Assembly: GCF_023184515.1 (NCBI RefSeq)
Contig: NZ_JAAHBP010000007.1
Coordinates: 248,001 to 312,000 of the forward strand
DNA length: 64,000 nucleotides
Direction: 5' to 3'
Source of the DNA: Streptomyces sp. D2-8
Lineage (GTDB): Bacteria; Actinomycetota; Actinomycetes; Streptomycetales; Streptomycetaceae
Position 1 is the first letter of the stretch; every line of letters starts with the position of its first letter. The notes beneath the pieces are model-generated. The model was not told the DNA's origin, did not search any database, and saw only the letters and a list, made by a program, of their open reading frames with translations. Both the position numbers and the translations under genes were made by a program. This document shows positions 62,777 through 64,000 of this stretch, one piece after another.

Positions 62777-63429
62777 GTGACGGCTGTACTGATCCGCACC
62801 GTCCGACCCTCCCCGGCATCCATCTTGCCGGAACTCGCCCAGCAGCTCGCCGTCACTGGCATCGGCGGACTCACGGGATGGCGCAGGGCAGCCGTCGCTC
62901 CAGAGGCGGCCGATGTCGGGAACCTGAGGTTCGGCCCCGGAGGCGGTGGCGTGCCCCTGGGGCATGGAGGGACTCCTACAAAACCCCCATCACCCCCCAA
63001 CTCAAGGCGCTCGTGAATCCCCAAGGTGGCGAGACGAACTGCCGTGCCTGCGCTGTGTCCGTCGACCGTCTGCTCGCCGAGGAAGCTCCGTCCTCGGCAC
63101 CTGGACGACTCAAGGGAGGCCCGACGGCGCCGATCGAGGCGTTGTACGGCGGAAGGCAGTTCAAGTCGTCCACGCTCTCCGGCATCGTCTACGAGATCAG
63201 GAATGCAGGTGACGGAGCCAGAGATATCGTCATGGGGCAGAAGGGCAGGCGCGCCCATGTCTTCAACGTCGTGAACGTCAAGGGAGACGGAGACGTTGTG
63301 TTCCTTGACGGCCAGTCGGGGCACGCCGATCTCTCGCCGTGGCGGAACTTCTCCCTACTGAGGACAGACTGGTGTTGGACATCGAAGAGGCGACCAGATT
63401 GGCCCAGAGGTTCCTGGATGAGGAAGTGA
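62777..63429 (+). pseudogene. Orphan papain-fold (glutamine-deamidase-type) toxin domain, frameshifted
   Basis: A first frame gives an Ala/Gly/Pro-rich linker (AAVAPEAADVGNLRFGPGGG). A second frame, after C-rich runs near 62983-62998, encodes a Tox-PL-like domain: LVNPQGGETNCRACAVSVDR with the catalytic Cys, GRRAHVFNVVNVKGDGDVVF with the His, and LDGQSGHADLSPW with the acidic/Gln position. The N-terminal trafficking region of a polymorphic toxin is absent. One base seems missing in the C-runs. The adjacent immunity-type gene supports the toxin call. Confidence 0.7.
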
Positions 63430-63638
63430 GCCACGGGGGAACGCCCTTCGCACTCGTCGAAGGAGAGCGTGCTCAGGTCGGAAGCACGTTCTATTTCGAT
63501 TGTCAGTCAGTCGCCTACCTCCGGAGCGGAGACATCCAGGACTTGGCCATCGGCACGGGCTACGTGTGCGTGGACGCAGAGACCGGCAAGTGCCGCATGC
63601 TGGGAGCCGTCGAGTCCGCCAAGCTCGACCTCTTTTGA
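63372..63638 (+). CDS. Imm35-like immunity protein
   Basis: 88 residues from GTG 63372; GTG 63339 is an alternative. Start LDIEEATRLAQRFLDEEVSH, then GSTFYFDCQSVAYLRSGDIQ and GTGYVCVDAETGKCRML follow the YrhB/Imm35 pattern, a small alpha-beta fold that neutralises papain-fold toxins. It overlaps the 3' end of the toxin frame. As the intact half of the pair it could protect the cell against toxin from kin. Confidence 0.7.
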   Translation: MLDIEEATRLAQRFLDEEVSHGGTPFALVEGERAQVGSTFYFDCQSVAYLRSGDIQDLAIGTGYVCVDAETGKCRMLGAVESAKLDLF

Positions 63639-63754
63639 CCGGTCTCTCAAGGTCTCCTCTGTAGCGGCGTTGGGAATCAGGCTCGTGGCCTGTGACGTGC
63701 GCCACAGGCCACTGGTCGGGTTTCGGCCTGATGGAGGAGGTCCCTCACAGATCT

Positions 63755-63775
63755 GCGTGAGCGATGCGCGAGCGG
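63755..63775 (+). repeat. Arm-type direct repeat pair
   Basis: GCGTGAGCGA at 63755-63764 and GCGCGAGCGG at 63766-63775, 11 bp apart, 117 bp before att copy 7. The spacing to att matches that at att copy 5 almost exactly. Confidence 0.65.
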
Positions 63776-63891
63776 ACGGCGCGGCATAGGCCATGCGAAG
63801 CCTGGACGACGCAGCGTGTCGCGTGGTGCTGACCTGCCAGGTCAGCACCACGCGACACGGGCCGACACGACTCGGCAGGAGTCCTGTGGCA

Positions 63892-63934
63892 CTCTCAGAG
63901 TGGGTGTCGCAGGTTCGAATCCTGCCGGGGGCAC
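63892..63934 (+). repeat. att copy 7
   Basis: Core with four mismatches, all in the first 10 bases (anticodon-loop side). The T-arm and acceptor part is intact. The array may continue beyond the window, since no chromosomal core gene is seen to its right. Confidence 0.8.
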
Positions 63935-64000
63935 AACGCATCACCGCTCGTATGAGTCGCACCTGGCCGCCTCGCGCCTTCGCGGTGCTGGAGGAGCAGT

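Noticed and set aside
16884..63934. A prophage
   Set aside because: No capsid, portal, terminase, tail or lysis genes are visible in any segment.

Overview
The window is GC-rich actinobacterial DNA, almost certainly a Streptomyces chromosome. It carries a 332-residue HrdD-type sigma factor, a fruR-fruK-fruA operon, DHA2 efflux pumps each beside a TetR, MarR or WYL regulator, GTG starts and ATGA overlaps. The gene order of the first 16.8 kb matches what I remember of the hrdD neighbourhood of S. coelicolor (about SCO3196 to SCO3209). That comparison is from memory and was not computed.

From 16.9 kb onward the DNA is accessory. A tRNA-Arg (anticodon CCT) at 16884-16956 is followed by seven further copies of its 3' end (full length, decayed or partial) at 31182, 39176, 40354, 44182, 56405, 62546 and 63892. 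Three are identical over 43 bp. I read this as a tandem pile-up of integrated elements at one tRNA attachment site. Supporting marks are two broken tyrosine integrases, a relaxase C-terminus, insertion sequence scraps, paired arm-like repeats (GCGTGAGCG, 11 bp apart) beside four att copies, a flank of 140 to 165 bp shared by three copies, and a hairpin after most copies.

Cargo by segment. Segment 1 (17-31 kb): a 10-gene minus-strand operon whose first gene encodes a 95-residue precursor closely resembling circular bacteriocins of the carnocyclin/garvicin ML type. It is followed by a SpoIIM/DUF95 protein, two small membrane proteins, two ABC systems and a two-component system; LysR, hemerythrin and serine hydrolase genes follow. 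Segment 2 (31-39 kb): a galactofuranose/arabinose-type ABC importer with a secreted GH43-CBM42 enzyme. Segment 3 (39.2-40.3 kb): only a VapBC-like toxin-antitoxin pair. Segment 4 (40.4-44.2 kb): integrase remnant and a secreted GH26 mannanase. Segment 5 (44.2-56.4 kb): a stress and envelope set (AmaP, desaturase, STAS, GAF-ANTAR proteins, PRC-barrel, CsbD, BrkB) with relics of asp23 and a SigB/F-type sigma gene. Segment 6 (56.4-62.5 kb): a broken XRE regulator, an HD hydrolase, an E2-like acyltransferase and an SRPBCC protein. Segment 7 (62.6-63.9 kb): an orphan papain-fold toxin domain with an Imm35-like immunity gene.

The most notable system is the circular bacteriocin operon, followed by the att array itself. 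Several genes (WYL regulator, XRE regulator, toxin) appear broken by single-base shifts, which could be real decay or sequencing error.
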